Below, piece after piece: positions 1-11,966 of a stretch of DNA of 64,000 bases. A program made the translations under genes and the position numbers. Numbering within the stretch: position 1 is the stretch's first letter; every line of letters begins with the position of its first letter. Source of the DNA: Acridotheres tristis (Eukaryota; Chordata; Aves; Passeriformes; Sturnidae). Below the pieces are notes generated by a model. It did no database searches, was not told where the DNA came from, and was given only the letters and a program-made list of their open reading frames with translations. The stretch lies in the NCBI GenBank assembly GCA_037013685.1, contig CM072886.1:66416433-66480432 (forward strand), given 5' to 3'.

Positions 1-100
1 TGGATGCAGTCTAGGATGGGATTGGCTTTCTGGGCTGCAGGTGCACATTGCTGAGACATGTGGAGCTTCTCATCAATCAACACTCCCAAAAATAATCCAA
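1..100 (-). repeat. CR1 LINE fragment, cut by the window edge
   Basis: The first 100 bases match, from memory, the avian CR1 ORF2 region in reverse complement. The stretch 'ggctttctgggctgcag' followed by 'gcacattgctgagacatg' and 'gagcttctcatcaat' is the usual CR1 wording for this part of the element. Similarity fades near base 95-100, which should be the 5'-truncated end of the copy. The 3' end of the element lies to the left of the window. The copy has drifted and carries no usable coding frame. The CR1 identification is firm; the right boundary is uncertain by about 20 bases. Confidence 0.85.
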
Positions 101-3100
101 CAACCAGAGAGTACTCATAAAATAACAAAATAAGGACAATAAAGATAATCAGAGATATCACTACTAAAAAAAGTCTCTCCAGGGATACTACTATTTGTTT
201 CATTAGCATCACAGCTTTTCTATACCACATCTCTTGTTTAAAAGCTATAAAATATCTTTTTTTGCAGTTCATTAGCTTTCCCTTTTCAAGGAGGCCAAAT
301 TTAGACAAGGTACTTTTGTCCTTCTAGCTTAAGTGCTAGAAAATACTCAGTATCTGTGTATATTAACAAGCTTCACTGCTTAGACCAAGTCAGTTTAAAA
401 TCAATTTAATTGAGTGCAAACTACTACAGGGACACTTTATTTCAGTCAGGTATATGCCAGTTTCAAGTGGTTTAAAATAAGCTGAAACAACAGGAGATTA
501 AACTAGCATTTACACAAATGTTGCATTACTTTAATTTAAATTGGAGTCACTTTCTTGGCAGGTTCTCCCTAAAACATTGCTTTTTTTTCTAAGGGTAAGC
601 CTGACTATATTAAGTAATAGAACTATGTAATGTAATGAACTTCCAGACTTCACTTGGAGGTTACTGCCTGATTAGTTGAAATGTGATAAATGGAGAGAAA
701 ACCCTACCACAAACATGACGTAGAGAATATTAAATGAAAACACATCATGGATGGGGACATGGGTTCTAAGTCTTCCATCTAGTCCTGCTATATAAGAGTG
801 AGGGAATGAGCAAAGGAAGGAAGAAATTGATTTTTTTTGTTTGAAGCTATTGATAGTTCATGGACAATTACTAATAATAAGCTATTCCATAAGCAGAGGA
901 ACTAACAAAGCTGGCTTTCTTATGCAATTGTGTCCTATGTGCCCTTTAATAATTAAGGACAGAAATTCTAGCTGCCTTACTGAGTTCTGACTCTCCTAAG
1001 TTCTCCCCCTACATTGCACAGTATCCCTAGCTTTCTCCTGTATGAGAAGAAACAGCATGTGCAATGGCTGAGATGCAGCTCCATATGTGTAGGTAGGTCA
1101 GATAAGATGTACACAGCAGCTGCAGGATCAGGAAGACAAGCAGAACTTGTAACTGTTGGGATCACACTGTACTATTTCCCTGCTGGGGCAGTGAGGAGAG
1201 GGTAGGAGTGCCCATTTAGCCCTCTTTCTGCTTATTCAACAATTTTCAGGAAATTCTGGTACCTTAAAAATTACAGGTGTTCTTAGTCTCCTTCTAATTT
1301 AGTTTAAAGTTGCTGATTGGCTAAAAAAGTAATTGTGAAATGAAAGACATCTGAGCCATAGGCAAAGGAATACTTTGCACAAGTTTCACATACATATTTA
1401 GGTGTTCCAATCGTTTTCATACATGCATGGTTATTGTGATGTTTTGCAGGTGGGCACATTAATGAATGGACACATTAACTTTCTTGCCAAATAAAACTTA
1501 GCTAAGACAGGCCTGTGAGGATAAAATGTAGTTTAATTTCCAGTCTTGTAGCCTAACCACTGGATAATGTTGGTCAGTGGTATTCACTTCAGTGGAGAGA
1601 TCAATGAGCTTACTTGCACCGGGGAGATGGAAAGACTGGTCACAGTAGCTTGCTTGTATTTTTATTTTAGAAAGCAACTTAACATGACAAATAGGTTTCC
1701 AATTTCCAGTTGTCTCCAGCTGCTGCAACAATGGAAGCACTGACCCAAGGATAAAATGTCAACAAAATTCCCAGTTACAGAACAAGGCCCTTATGGGACA
1801 CCAAACTTTACATCAATATTTGATATTTTATCAGAAGCTTAAACCCCATTTTTATCAAAAATATCAAAACATTTATGTTCCTGATTTAGATATATTCAAA
1901 ATGGAGTTATTTTGCAGTTTTCTAAGGATTTTTAATTTTAAAAAAATGGAAAAACTTATCCAAAGTTTTCAAGTTCTGTAAATTCAAATGAATTAATACG
2001 TTTCCAAAATGGTTTGGGAACTAAATTTAAAAATGTCAATTTGTGCGAAAATTATTTGTTTACCAGTACTGATAAGCAATGTTTGCAAAGGAAAATTTTT
2101 TTAACAAAACTTTCCATTATTCCAATAAAGGCTCTAATGAGCACTAGATGTAATGGAAACCACGCAGGGAATTTCCTACTGCTGGCATTAATTCCATCAG
2201 AATTGTCAGCAAGCAATGCCCAGGATCTTGGCTGCTTTCAATGCCATTGATTAAGGGGGAGGTTTTGCAGACCTGGCAGTCACCTGCAAAACCTCACCTG
2301 GATGAAGGGTCATACTTTGAGATGGTTTTGATCATTCCTGGCAGAACAGCAGCTACTCCTTTGACTCATGACCTTTCATCATCCCTATTCAAGAGCACTT
2401 CAGCAAAACTTCTGGGAAAGAATGTGCAATGCCCTGAGCTACAATGCCAGCAATACGCTGACAGCACCCAGCTCTGCACCTCAAGGCTGGCTTGCTCCCA
2501 GCTGTTCTGCTGTTTGGAGGAAATTAGAAGCCTGCTGAATGAAAGGCAGATGGTGTGATGGACAACCTCTGATCCCTATCGGCAAGTTACACAATGTAGA
2601 CTGGTAGATCTTTTCAGTGCATGATAAAATGAATTGTGCTTTCGCTGTCACCAAATTAATTCTTGGTCTTAGTGCTTGCAGTCCTTTGGAACTGAAGATG
2701 GTTTGCTAGTCCTGCCTAAAAAACTGGGAAGTAGTCATGCTGTCAGATTGATTCAACACCCTCTTGCTTCATTTCTGCATGAAAAAATTGTCAGTCAAAG
2801 GAAAAAAGGCACTGATAAATATGGTGAAAAAATATGCAGGAACTTATTTTCATAGTCTAATATTAGGTTAAAGATACATATATACAAAAATAGCAAAGGA
2901 AAATGGAAAGTAACTTTGAAAATAAAGCCAAAATAAATTTCCTGAAAGTAAGAATAGAGGAGTTTATTAATCAGTAAACTAAATAAAAATAAATAGTTTC
3001 TGGAATTAAAGAAACCAAGAACCACTGTCCATGAAATGAGTAGAATTGTAGGCTGAAACACTAGTTATCCTTAATAGTGCAATTGAAATCTATTCCTATA

Positions 3101-3535
3101 TACACAAAGTAGTTTATATTCTCTTTATAGTACTAGTCTGGGTGAAGTGAGGAACCCTTAGCATTAAATCCACTGACTTATATACATTGTTTTTAAAAGC
3201 ACAGTTACATCTTTAATCTGTATTTTTGTATAGTCTTTAGATGAGTCCAAGACTTTGCTTTTATTACCTGAAAGAAAAAAAGGTCTTTCCCTTATATTTC
3301 CTTTGTGAGAATTTCTAGAAGCTCCATCCTTGCAGTTTGAGAATGAATTAAGTGCTGGATGATTCGACCTCATACTTGACAATACACTTAAGTAAACTCA
3401 GGTATTTTTAATATGGAGTTGGAAGGCAATGAATTTCTTCTCTTCCACCAAAATTGCCTGATGGAATGCCTTTTCCCTCATGTTCAATTACCAGCGTCAG
3501 AGTTTCATACAACCTCAATGTTTGACCCCCCATGA
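101..3535. other. Unique AT-rich sequence, no gene seen
   Basis: No repeat family, RNA gene or convincing exon was recognised. Short homopolymer runs are scattered through it. An open plus-strand frame at 2241-2558 (about 105 codons) is preceded by a modest pyrimidine tract ending in AG near 2270, but it has no recognisable motif and no good donor, so it is not called. Confidence 0.6.
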
Positions 3536-3649
3536 ATGGAGTGCATTTTGCATAGATACATGCTTGTAGTGAGCCAGGGTTGCAGCTCCCAGGCTTGGCT
3601 GGTGCTGTACAGGGAGTGCACGGAGACAGACCCTGTTTCTTGTCAGCAG

Positions 3650-3906
3650 GGAGACCTTCAGTCATTTTTCAGAGCTGCAGGGGATGTGATGGCAATTGTT
3701 TACGTCATTGTCTCCTATGTCAGACAGGTGAGAACCAGGACACATGTGGGAAGAATGTCTCAAACTTTTACTCAAGGTCTAGTGCTGGGAGTCTCTATGT
3801 CCGAATGGGGTGTGTCTTCAGCTGCTGTTTCTCTTGTTGCCAGGAGGGTCAAAGACAAATTAAACAGAAGAGCATTCCAAGCCCTCATTCAGGCTATGGT
3901 TGCTAG
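3650..3906 (+). other. Candidate two-exon coding fragment with a 116-base intron
   Basis: A pyrimidine-rich acceptor ('ctgtttcttgtcagcag') ends at 3649. It is followed by 78 bases (26 whole codons) that stay open and finish at a consensus donor, CAG|GTGAGA, at 3727/3728. A second strong acceptor ('tttctcttgttgccag') ends at 3843. From 3844 the reading continues in phase 0 for 20 codons to a TAG at 3904-3906. The implied intron (3728-3843) is 116 bases with GT-AG ends, a normal small size for birds. The first segment would be hydrophobic with a VIVSYV core; the second is basic and ends in SGYGC. I do not recognise the protein. No polyadenylation signal was noticed soon after the stop, and upstream exons are not identified. 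This may be chance. Confidence 0.18.
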
Positions 3907-4524
3907 GTACCACAAACTGGGTATCTACCTTGTTTCTGTGGCTCCCAGAAGAATGAAGATGAATAACATGGCAAACTGCTTTATAGCTTTCAGGTTTTAA
4001 TGTTGTCCCCATTCTGGTGCAAGATTCCTCAACATCTGAGGAAAAGGAGGAAAGTGCATAGTGTGTCAAACTGTGTATTAAAGAAGACATGAGGGTAAGA
4101 TTTGTTATAAATGTTGGGTTTTTTTCCTGTATGCAGAGACATGTTTGGATGTCATCAGCCTTCAAGGCTTGGTCCCAAAATGCTGTTATTTAGATTAATG
4201 GTTTAAGGAGCTATCATAACTTCCTTTCCTGGACTAAAGAAGAAGGGAATTAGCTTAGAAAGGAGTGCTTTAGAGGTGAAGAACATTCAGCTCTGCTACA
4301 GCCAGCTGAGGAGAGGATCAGGGGAGGCAGGCTGGGGTTTGAGGAAGAAATGCTGCTGAGAGGTGGCAGTGGGAGCAGCATGTTCTTTTTTCTCATTCCT
4401 GGTATGAGATATCCAAGGTCACTGGAAACTGACTGTGAAACTTCCTGGTATTTCAGAACCTTCAATGTAATCAGGAGGTAACAGCTCATGGCTGAGAATC
4501 AGACTACTGCCTGTTCCAAGGCAG

Positions 4525-4550
4525 TATGTATATTTGTGTATGTATATTTG
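4525..4550. repeat. Two-copy tandem repeat, unit 14 bases
   Basis: The 12-mer TATGTATATTTG occurs at 4525-4536 and again at 4539-4550, separated by TG, giving a 14-base period. This is a simple local duplication in purine-pyrimidine alternating sequence. Confidence 0.8.
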
Positions 4551-7500
4551 CAAGCAGACTTACACACATGCACACGGTGCAGTGTTACACCTGGATTGCT
4601 TCATCACAGCTTTATTTGTCTCATATTTGTAAAAAATTGTCTCCTTTAGATGAAGACGTGGTGGTCGAGGTCTGGAGACAAGATACACGGCTTTAATTAT
4701 CAGATAAATAGTTTTTGGGGATATTATCAGGGGACTTGGCTTTCCCTCAGCCACAGCAATAGCCTAAGCACCCCCTGCTTCTGCCTGCTCCCTCGTGCTG
4801 CATGCTCCCTTGTGTTAATACCACTTCTGATGGAGTAATTTGATGCTACTTGGCAAAAACGAACAAAAGCATTGAAGAAGTAAGAATGCTGTTTTAAATT
4901 GGAATAACTTCGAGTCTACCTTGCAAACCACCTTGTAGCTACAGGAACAGTTATGGTGGCACAGCTGAGAAGCCAACAAGGACTGCTCAGGATGGCTCCA
5001 ATGGCCAAAAGAAACACATTGCTGTGCTGAAGTAGATAAGTACACTCAAACTGTTTGACTTTTAGTTTACAAGCATTTATAAGTCAATGATGGACACAAA
5101 AGAAGACAAATGAATAGCCAGGAAGGAGGATTACCCATTTTGGCAGTAGTGCTCACTGTACTAGTTCAAGACGTACTGTGAAACTCACTTTTCAGTGTTA
5201 AAGAGTCAGTAAAAGCAATTTTTCTGCCAGGACAGGGATTATCTTTTTAATGTGTTTGTAAAATACCTGACAGAGGAAGGGTGGGGGTCTTCCTCTGATA
5301 GAAATGGCAAGAAGAATAGAGCACTTCAGGAAATCTCACGCTCAGCAAGAGGAGCTTAATCTCATTAAAGGGACATGAGGATGATACACTGTGTAAGCTG
5401 ATTAACATTTACGCAGAGAACACTACTTGTATGAGGTTTTGAAAAAGGATACCTATTTATAGTGTGAGGAAACTGAAAAAAAATAGCTTCTATTAAAAAA
5501 ATCCCAACAAACCAAACCCAAACCAGACAATAAAAGGTGTAAGAAAAGCCATGTTTACACTATTGCAAACGAGTTCTACAGTAATAAAAAACAGACCTCC
5601 CTCTTTGCCTTCACATACTGAATTTTTCTTTCTGGGTATTTCTTGTAGATTGACTGGTTTCATAGAATAGGAAACAAAAATATAAGCAGTTAAATTACTT
5701 CAGACATACTTAACTGAAACTTAATTTAATGCTTTTGAAAGGCACTGGGTTACCAACATCAGAAATTGAATTATTCATCCACAGAACAAGAACTTTCTGA
5801 GCAGTACTGATGACATCTTTTCATCTAATCCTATGAAAAGGCCTCCACACAGAATATCAGAAAATGTTTAGATGAAAAATAGAGTTTTTTTCTTCTCTGA
5901 TATAACAGCAGCTGACACTTTTTATTTGGGGTTTGTAATAGTTGCTTACTAGGATCTGAACTGAAATGACATGCTTATTTTTTATTTGGTTCTAGAACAT
6001 CCTTAGATCAACTCAAGTTCCTAAGGGCTCCTGTTACTGAGTTATGGTGGTTTTCAGCTGGTGACCTACAGTGTAAAGAACCTAGTTCCCATTACTGATT
6101 CCCTTAGGAGCTTGAAAACTATTGTTTTGCCAAATTAGCATTTACTTCTGATATTGAAAATTATCCACAGTTGGGATATCTCTGTAATTTTAGAGATGAG
6201 ATCATATATAATCTCACACAAATGTGTAATTGTATAATCAACCTGGCTTAGTTTTTAATGGTATCTTCAAAGACTTTTTAATGGGCAGCATTTCTTCTTA
6301 AGCTTAGTTGTGCACTTCAAAAAGGGGGAGTTAGAGCATGGTCAGACAAGCTCCAACAAATATCACTTTTGCTTTTGCAAATTACTGCCCCCATCTCTCT
6401 GATCAGGCTCTTTCCCTAAAGTTGTCATCCCTACACCAGGTTTTGCAGAGAAATGCCCGGGACATGAAAATCTGTTTCTTTTCGCTGACTTAGTAATGTA
6501 TGTAATAACCTCCAGGAGACCTGGTGCAGCTTCAGCTAAACCTGCCATTGTGGAAACAGAGAAATGTGAGGATTATGTGCTTCAGCTTGGCCACTGTGTA
6601 CAGTGGGGCATCTGGAGGAGGGCATCAAATCAATTATGACACAGCAAAAGCCAAGGACACTCTTGCCAGCATAAGTGGAAGACATGTCTCTATTGGCTTT
6701 TGTATGACCACCCTTTTTGCCATAAAGATCTATGCCTATAGTCTGTGTTTAATTTTTTTTTCTTATATGATTCTCTGGTATAAAATAGCCTGTATTTCCC
6801 ATCCTTCACTTACTTCCACCAAGTGGAGGAGGTCCCTTGCCGTCACCTACATCCTTTGTAACTCTGATTGGTAAATAAAATTAATCCCTGACAGTGTCCT
6901 ACTTTGACTAAACCAAATGGCCAGAGTTGATGCCACTTTTATGATTGTGCTTCAAGGTTCTCATGAAAACATCCGAGCAAGAAGGATCCTAATTTATGGA
7001 CAGGGATAATTTACACATAAATGACTGGTCTTTTTCTAAGCTTACCACAAGATTTAGGCAAGGTAAAATAGTCTGTTAGGAGTGAGAACTGTCACACAGC
7101 CTATTGAAGCACACAAACAGTTTAGATAGGTAATTAAACTGTTTGCCTTAATCAGGAAAAGCCTTGTGAGGCTTTGAGAATGTCCTATTTTGTAGTCAAG
7201 ATATAAAATGTTTTCTAATGGGAATGAAGTTTATGAGGGGAGAAATATTTCCTCTGTGAAAGGATATTTGTGAGACGAATTTCAATTTAGAGCAGTACAT
7301 TAACAACAAGTTCTCTAAGCATCCCTTTCTGTAGTGTTTTACCATGGGTGAAGGTAGCTCTGAAAAAAATACCTGGAAAATAAATAGGAATATATGATCA
7401 ATTCACTGAAATATGTAAGTGAAACCTGAAACATGCTTACTGCTCATGTTTAAAGCCTGCCTGCTTTCAAATGTTCCATAGGGTCACATTAACTACTATG

Positions 7501-8121
7501 GTTTGCTGACAATGGCTGGTAGCAAGCATATTGCTCAGTAGATCCAAATATGACATTTCAAATTGTTATTTAATCTATACAGAAAGGAGTGATTGTCACA
7601 TCTTGATATATTTAGTATGGGGAGATTGATAAAAGTTCACTCTGCTGCTTTCTGAAATAATAAAATGTTATTGACTCAAGTGAGGCTCATACAGGGTGTG
7701 CTATTGGTGCTGTAAATTAGAATTAGAACCCATATGGTGACAGGTCCATAGTGGAATGGTCTCTCTAATCTCACATTGTCTTTACTAAGCTGCCTTCCAG
7801 GAGACGTATGCATATTATGAAATATTTCTGTTGCTTCCACTTAATGTATGAGTAAAGTACGTGCTAGTGCTCTCTGGGAGGCTCTAGAATCCATAAAGAT
7901 GTAAAATATATGTTGGATTGCAGTTTTATTAGACTGCCCAACACATGTTGAATAACAATTTGTAAAGCAGTAATAATTTTTTCTTTTCAATGATGACATT
8001 TTAGTCTTTTTCAAAATTCCAAATATTTAAAAAAAGGAAAAGGAAAATTATTGTCATGACAGTTTTCCTCCCTTCTTTCTGTAAGAATATATACTCTGTG
8101 ATATTGAACTTTCTGTCTCAG
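4551..8121. other. Unique AT-rich sequence, no gene seen
   Basis: No interspersed repeat or exon recognised. One perfect 9-base-pair hairpin lies at 5271-5297 and is listed separately. Open frames here are short and lack splice context. Confidence 0.6.
5271..5297. repeat. Perfect inverted repeat, 9-bp stem
   Basis: CAGAGGAAG (5271-5279) pairs exactly with CTTCCTCTG (5289-5297) around a G-rich 9-base loop. No repeat family or downstream feature explains it; it may be incidental. Confidence 0.7.
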
Positions 8122-8149
8122 TCTGTACAAGTGTTTCTGTACAAGTGTT
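8122..8149. repeat. Perfect 14-base tandem duplication
   Basis: TCTGTACAAGTGTT is present twice back to back (8122-8135 and 8136-8149) with no mismatch, suggesting a fairly recent slippage or duplication event in otherwise unique sequence. Confidence 0.85.
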
Positions 8150-11100
8150 TTTTAGACCCTGTTCACCAATTTAATTTGAGGGGCTTTTGTTGCAAGGGGT
8201 GGATATTTCACAGATATTAAGTTGTACAAAGTTTAGAAAAAGATTTTACCAAGTACAATGGACAGATCGTTGTGACAGAGAACTTATAAATCCCTCCATA
8301 GCAAGAAAGAAGCAATATGAGCTCAAACTTTGTCAGACTAGACAGGATTCACATGCAAGATTGATCTTGAGATGCAAATCTCATTTGTATCTGCTGTTCA
8401 CAGAGCTACCTGTTGGTTGATCAGCCTTTTCTCTCCCTCTCCCCACTAAATGTCTCCCTTTCTGTGGTGTCACAAATCAAATAGTCCAATTATACATCTG
8501 GGCAAATCTAACAATTCACTGCTGTGGAAAGGGGGAGTGCTACTCCTTCCCTGTCCCTCCCCTCCCATGCCCGTGATCCTGCCATCCTGTCATGTTTCCT
8601 CCCTGTGCTGCCGGTTCATCTCGCCAATCCTAGTAAAAAAATCATTTGCTTCTTAGGAATTTTTTTCTGGGTTACTGAGTGGAATTAGTTCAGTACACGT
8701 CTTGTGAGTGCCAGGGCTCTCACAAGGGAGTGGTGAGTGTGTTTTAACAGCAGCAGGGCAGCAGCAGTGAGCTGCTAGATTGACTCCATTTGATTGTTGA
8801 ATTTTATTTGAAGGCTACTCTGCTTCTTGCAGAGATTAACACATGAGGTTTTGAATTTCTCCTAATTGATATTGTATCTTCAGTTAATTTGACGTGATTT
8901 TCCTAGGAGGGTCTGTTTCAACATGAGACCTTGCGGCTGATGAAAGCTGGCCACAGATAAGGTATAGAAAACACAGACTTTGTCTAGAAAATAGAAGATG
9001 CTGGAAATTCATGAGATGAAAAATCAGGTCAGAACTATTTACTAGGTGCTTTGGGCAGAGAGGATGATCTAGTGCCTGTAGCTACACCAGAGAGACAGCC
9101 AATGTCCCAAATATCCTCATCACTTGCTTGCTGGAAATCCTTGCACCCAAAGATGTCAGAGGGGGAAGGCGGCACAGCTGCCATTTGTTACTCACGGCCA
9201 TGACTCTGGCAGGCAATTAGCCCTGGGCCTGTTCTGAGAGAGTGTTATTACTCTGGAGATGTGTCCATTTAGATTCTTAAAATGATCCTATTGTGGACAA
9301 AAAGCTGGGACTACTATTACTGGAAAGACATTTCTTAGAAATTGAAAGAAAAGCAAAGAAAATAATGAGGATGGAAGACTTCCCACAATTAAAAGTGAAG
9401 CAATCATAATTGTAAGGCATAATTAAAAAGCCACAGAGTTCTAGCTAATATTTAAAGTGATTACAACAGCTGAAAATGATAATGATTCTTCTACAGGAAA
9501 ATGAAATATTTCCAGTATTGGTAAAAACATTTCTGCACGAAACTCTTCAGGCATTAACATATTAGACACTCAAGGTTTATGCTGTATATTTAGTTAATGC
9601 TTAGCTTTGACTTGTATAAAATAATGATGGCAATCCTTTGCAGTCTTGAGCAAACTGGACTTTAAGGAGTGGAGAGCTCATTACTGTTTTTAGCCTTTTT
9701 TAATGAGAGAGGTTCCCAGATCCCACATATGTACATGTATATGTGTCTATCCATCTCTTGCTCTCAGTTACGTTGATTGATTTCAACATAAGACATCAGA
9801 AGGGTGATCACACAGAAATTAAATCACCTTTTCATGAAAACAGGCATATATAAAAAGCACTTGCTAAGTGCAAGTATAGAAAATTAGTTCAGCTGTTATT
9901 ACATTCCTATTCAGAATTCATATATCCAAGAGGAACAGGCTTACTTTATCCTTATGTAATTAGAGGTCACACCTTTTTAGACACCAGAAAGTCCAACCAT
10001 GATGCAGAAATCTGTAGGAAGCAAGGCTTCTGCTTTTCACATAATCAGTTGCTATATTACTGTAAAGATAAAAAAACCAGATATTTTGCTTTTCATGCAT
10101 CACCTTCTGCAATATTTACGTATTTCTGTGTGTTGGGAGTTAACCCTGGTATGCAGCTAAGCCAGAGCCAGTGCAGTCTACCGAGAATACTTTGTTTTCA
10201 ATTTGGTAATGAAAATTCCTGTCATAGCCATTTTCGTAGCTGAAGACTATGACTAAGTGAAGCAGCATCCAAGTCAGCCACACCACACAGTAGAGCAACA
10301 CATGGATGTGACTGCCCCATAAAAACATAATTTATACAGAACAAAGGAACCTTTACAGGCTACAAAGCATGATATAAAAATTGGAGCTGCATAAGCTGCC
10401 TTTGGATTCCAGCACTGCAAATTGTCTAAACTGCACTTTGTAATTAAGCACCATTATCAAGCCACTGTTAAAGAAGATACATTGAAGGTTAGAAGCAAAT
10501 ACAGCAGCATGAAGCTCCTGAGAGCTAAACTTCCCTGCTAAGGAGCAGTGTGAGTTGTCCTGCATTGCTATGACCAAAAATTGTTACCATATTCAAACTT
10601 GCTAATTTAACTCTGTTTTGGCTATCTCTGTGCCACACCATAATTTGTCACATAAACGCTCTTGACTGAGTCCTGGTAAATAAATATAATAGGGTGGTAC
10701 AGCCTATTTCAGATATCAATTCAGTATCTTAACATTCCTGCATATACTGTGGATTAGGCAGGAACAGGATACCAGTGGAGACTTCTGATCTCCAGCAAAT
10801 CAAGCAATATAAGCATGTTGTGGTGCTCCAAACAAAAGAGATTATTACATTCTTTTTAATTTCTAAGGATCCTATTTTCACTGAGGTGAAATTTTCCTGC
10901 AGGAAGCTTATCAAAATTTTACATTGTGTAGAATCACTGATTTCTTTTATGCTTAGAAAAGGTAGAATTGGATAAAAGGTCTTCTTTTTATTTGTTGTTC
11001 ACAACTAGTTTCAGTTTAATGCATTTAAAACTTACAAACTGCAAACTTACCAACACGTGTATTTTGATGAAGTGTACTATAAAGAGCATGTATTCAATTT

Positions 11101-11495
11101 AATTAAGTATTTGCATTTCCTCCATAACTTTTAATTTATAGTGCATTTATCAATGAAAGTATTTCACTGTGGATAATCAAAGAAATTTAAAGCATTTTGT
11201 TGTGGTGAAACCAACACAAAATGTATTTAGGAGCAGTCAGGATTTACAGAACAGGACAGTATAACAGACCCGGGTTTATAAATATAACAAGGTTCATGTT
11301 GTGGAAACATTTCCTAGTACCTAAGGCTTGCCTGAAGCCCCAGCCCCTCCTGACATCTGACAGAGTGTTCACATCTTATTTCTGCCCCATAAGAAAAAGT
11401 GGCAAATCCCCTTAGTCAAGTGTCTAGTCAAGTTCCCAATTTGCATCAATTTAGCTAATTCTAGTGAGTCTTTATTATCACGGAAGAAAGAATAT
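8150..11495. other. Unique sequence, no gene seen
   Basis: No repeat family recognised. An AT-rich block at about 11020-11160 contains an octamer ATTTGCAT (11109-11116) next to homeodomain-like TTAATT/ATTAAG cores. That resembles conserved non-coding enhancer sequence but is also what AT-rich DNA produces by chance. Confidence 0.55.
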
Positions 11496-11548
11496 CCCAG
11501 TGATTATAGCCACAGGCTACTTCTGTGATCTTGAGCAGTCACTTAAAG
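11496..11548 (+). repeat. MIR/CORE-SINE-like scrap (core region)
   Basis: The stretch 'cttctgtgatcttgagcag' followed by 'tcacttaaag' lines up with the MIR core wording 'gctgtgtgaccttgggcaag' then 'tcacttaa'. The match is short and diverged, as expected of a very old SINE in a bird genome. A matching 3' part lies at 11910-11966 on the same strand. Confidence 0.4.
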
Positions 11549-11909
11549 GCAGAATTGCTAAAAAACGTAGTAATCAGTCAGTAGGATTTCCTGGGCCTGT
11601 TTGTCATAGAGAACAATATAAGTTAGGTACCTGGTGCTTTCAAAAAACCTATTTATATGTCTTTGGCCAAGTTCAAACTGCAGAGCAGTTGCACTCCAGG
11701 GTTCTACATCTTGTGTGCACAGATTTTCTTCCCATGGAAACCAAGCCATAGGGTGGGGAGAGGGAGATGTTCCACTCAGAGATTGCACTCGAATATAGCT
11801 GACATACTAGGAAGCACTCTTGCAGCATTTGATGCAACTTCAAATATCTGCACAGTTTTAAGATTCCAAACAAAGTGTTTAAATATGTTAAAAAAATCAA
11901 GCTCCTTAT

Positions 11910-11966
11910 TGCTCTGGGACTTGTTTCTCCATCAGTAAGACAGAGAAAATAATTCTTTTCTCACAT
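11910..11966 (+). repeat. MIR/L3-like scrap (3' region)
   Basis: 'cttgtttctccatcagtaa' followed by a purine-rich 'gacagagaaaataat' parallels the MIR/L3 segment 'cagtttctccatctgtaaaa' then 'tggggataat'. It shares orientation with the core-like scrap about 360 bases upstream, so both may come from one ancient element split by an insertion, or from two copies. Confidence 0.42.

Noticed and set aside
2241..2558. 105-codon plus-strand open frame after a weak acceptor
   Set aside because: No donor, no motif, mixed composition; not distinguishable from chance.
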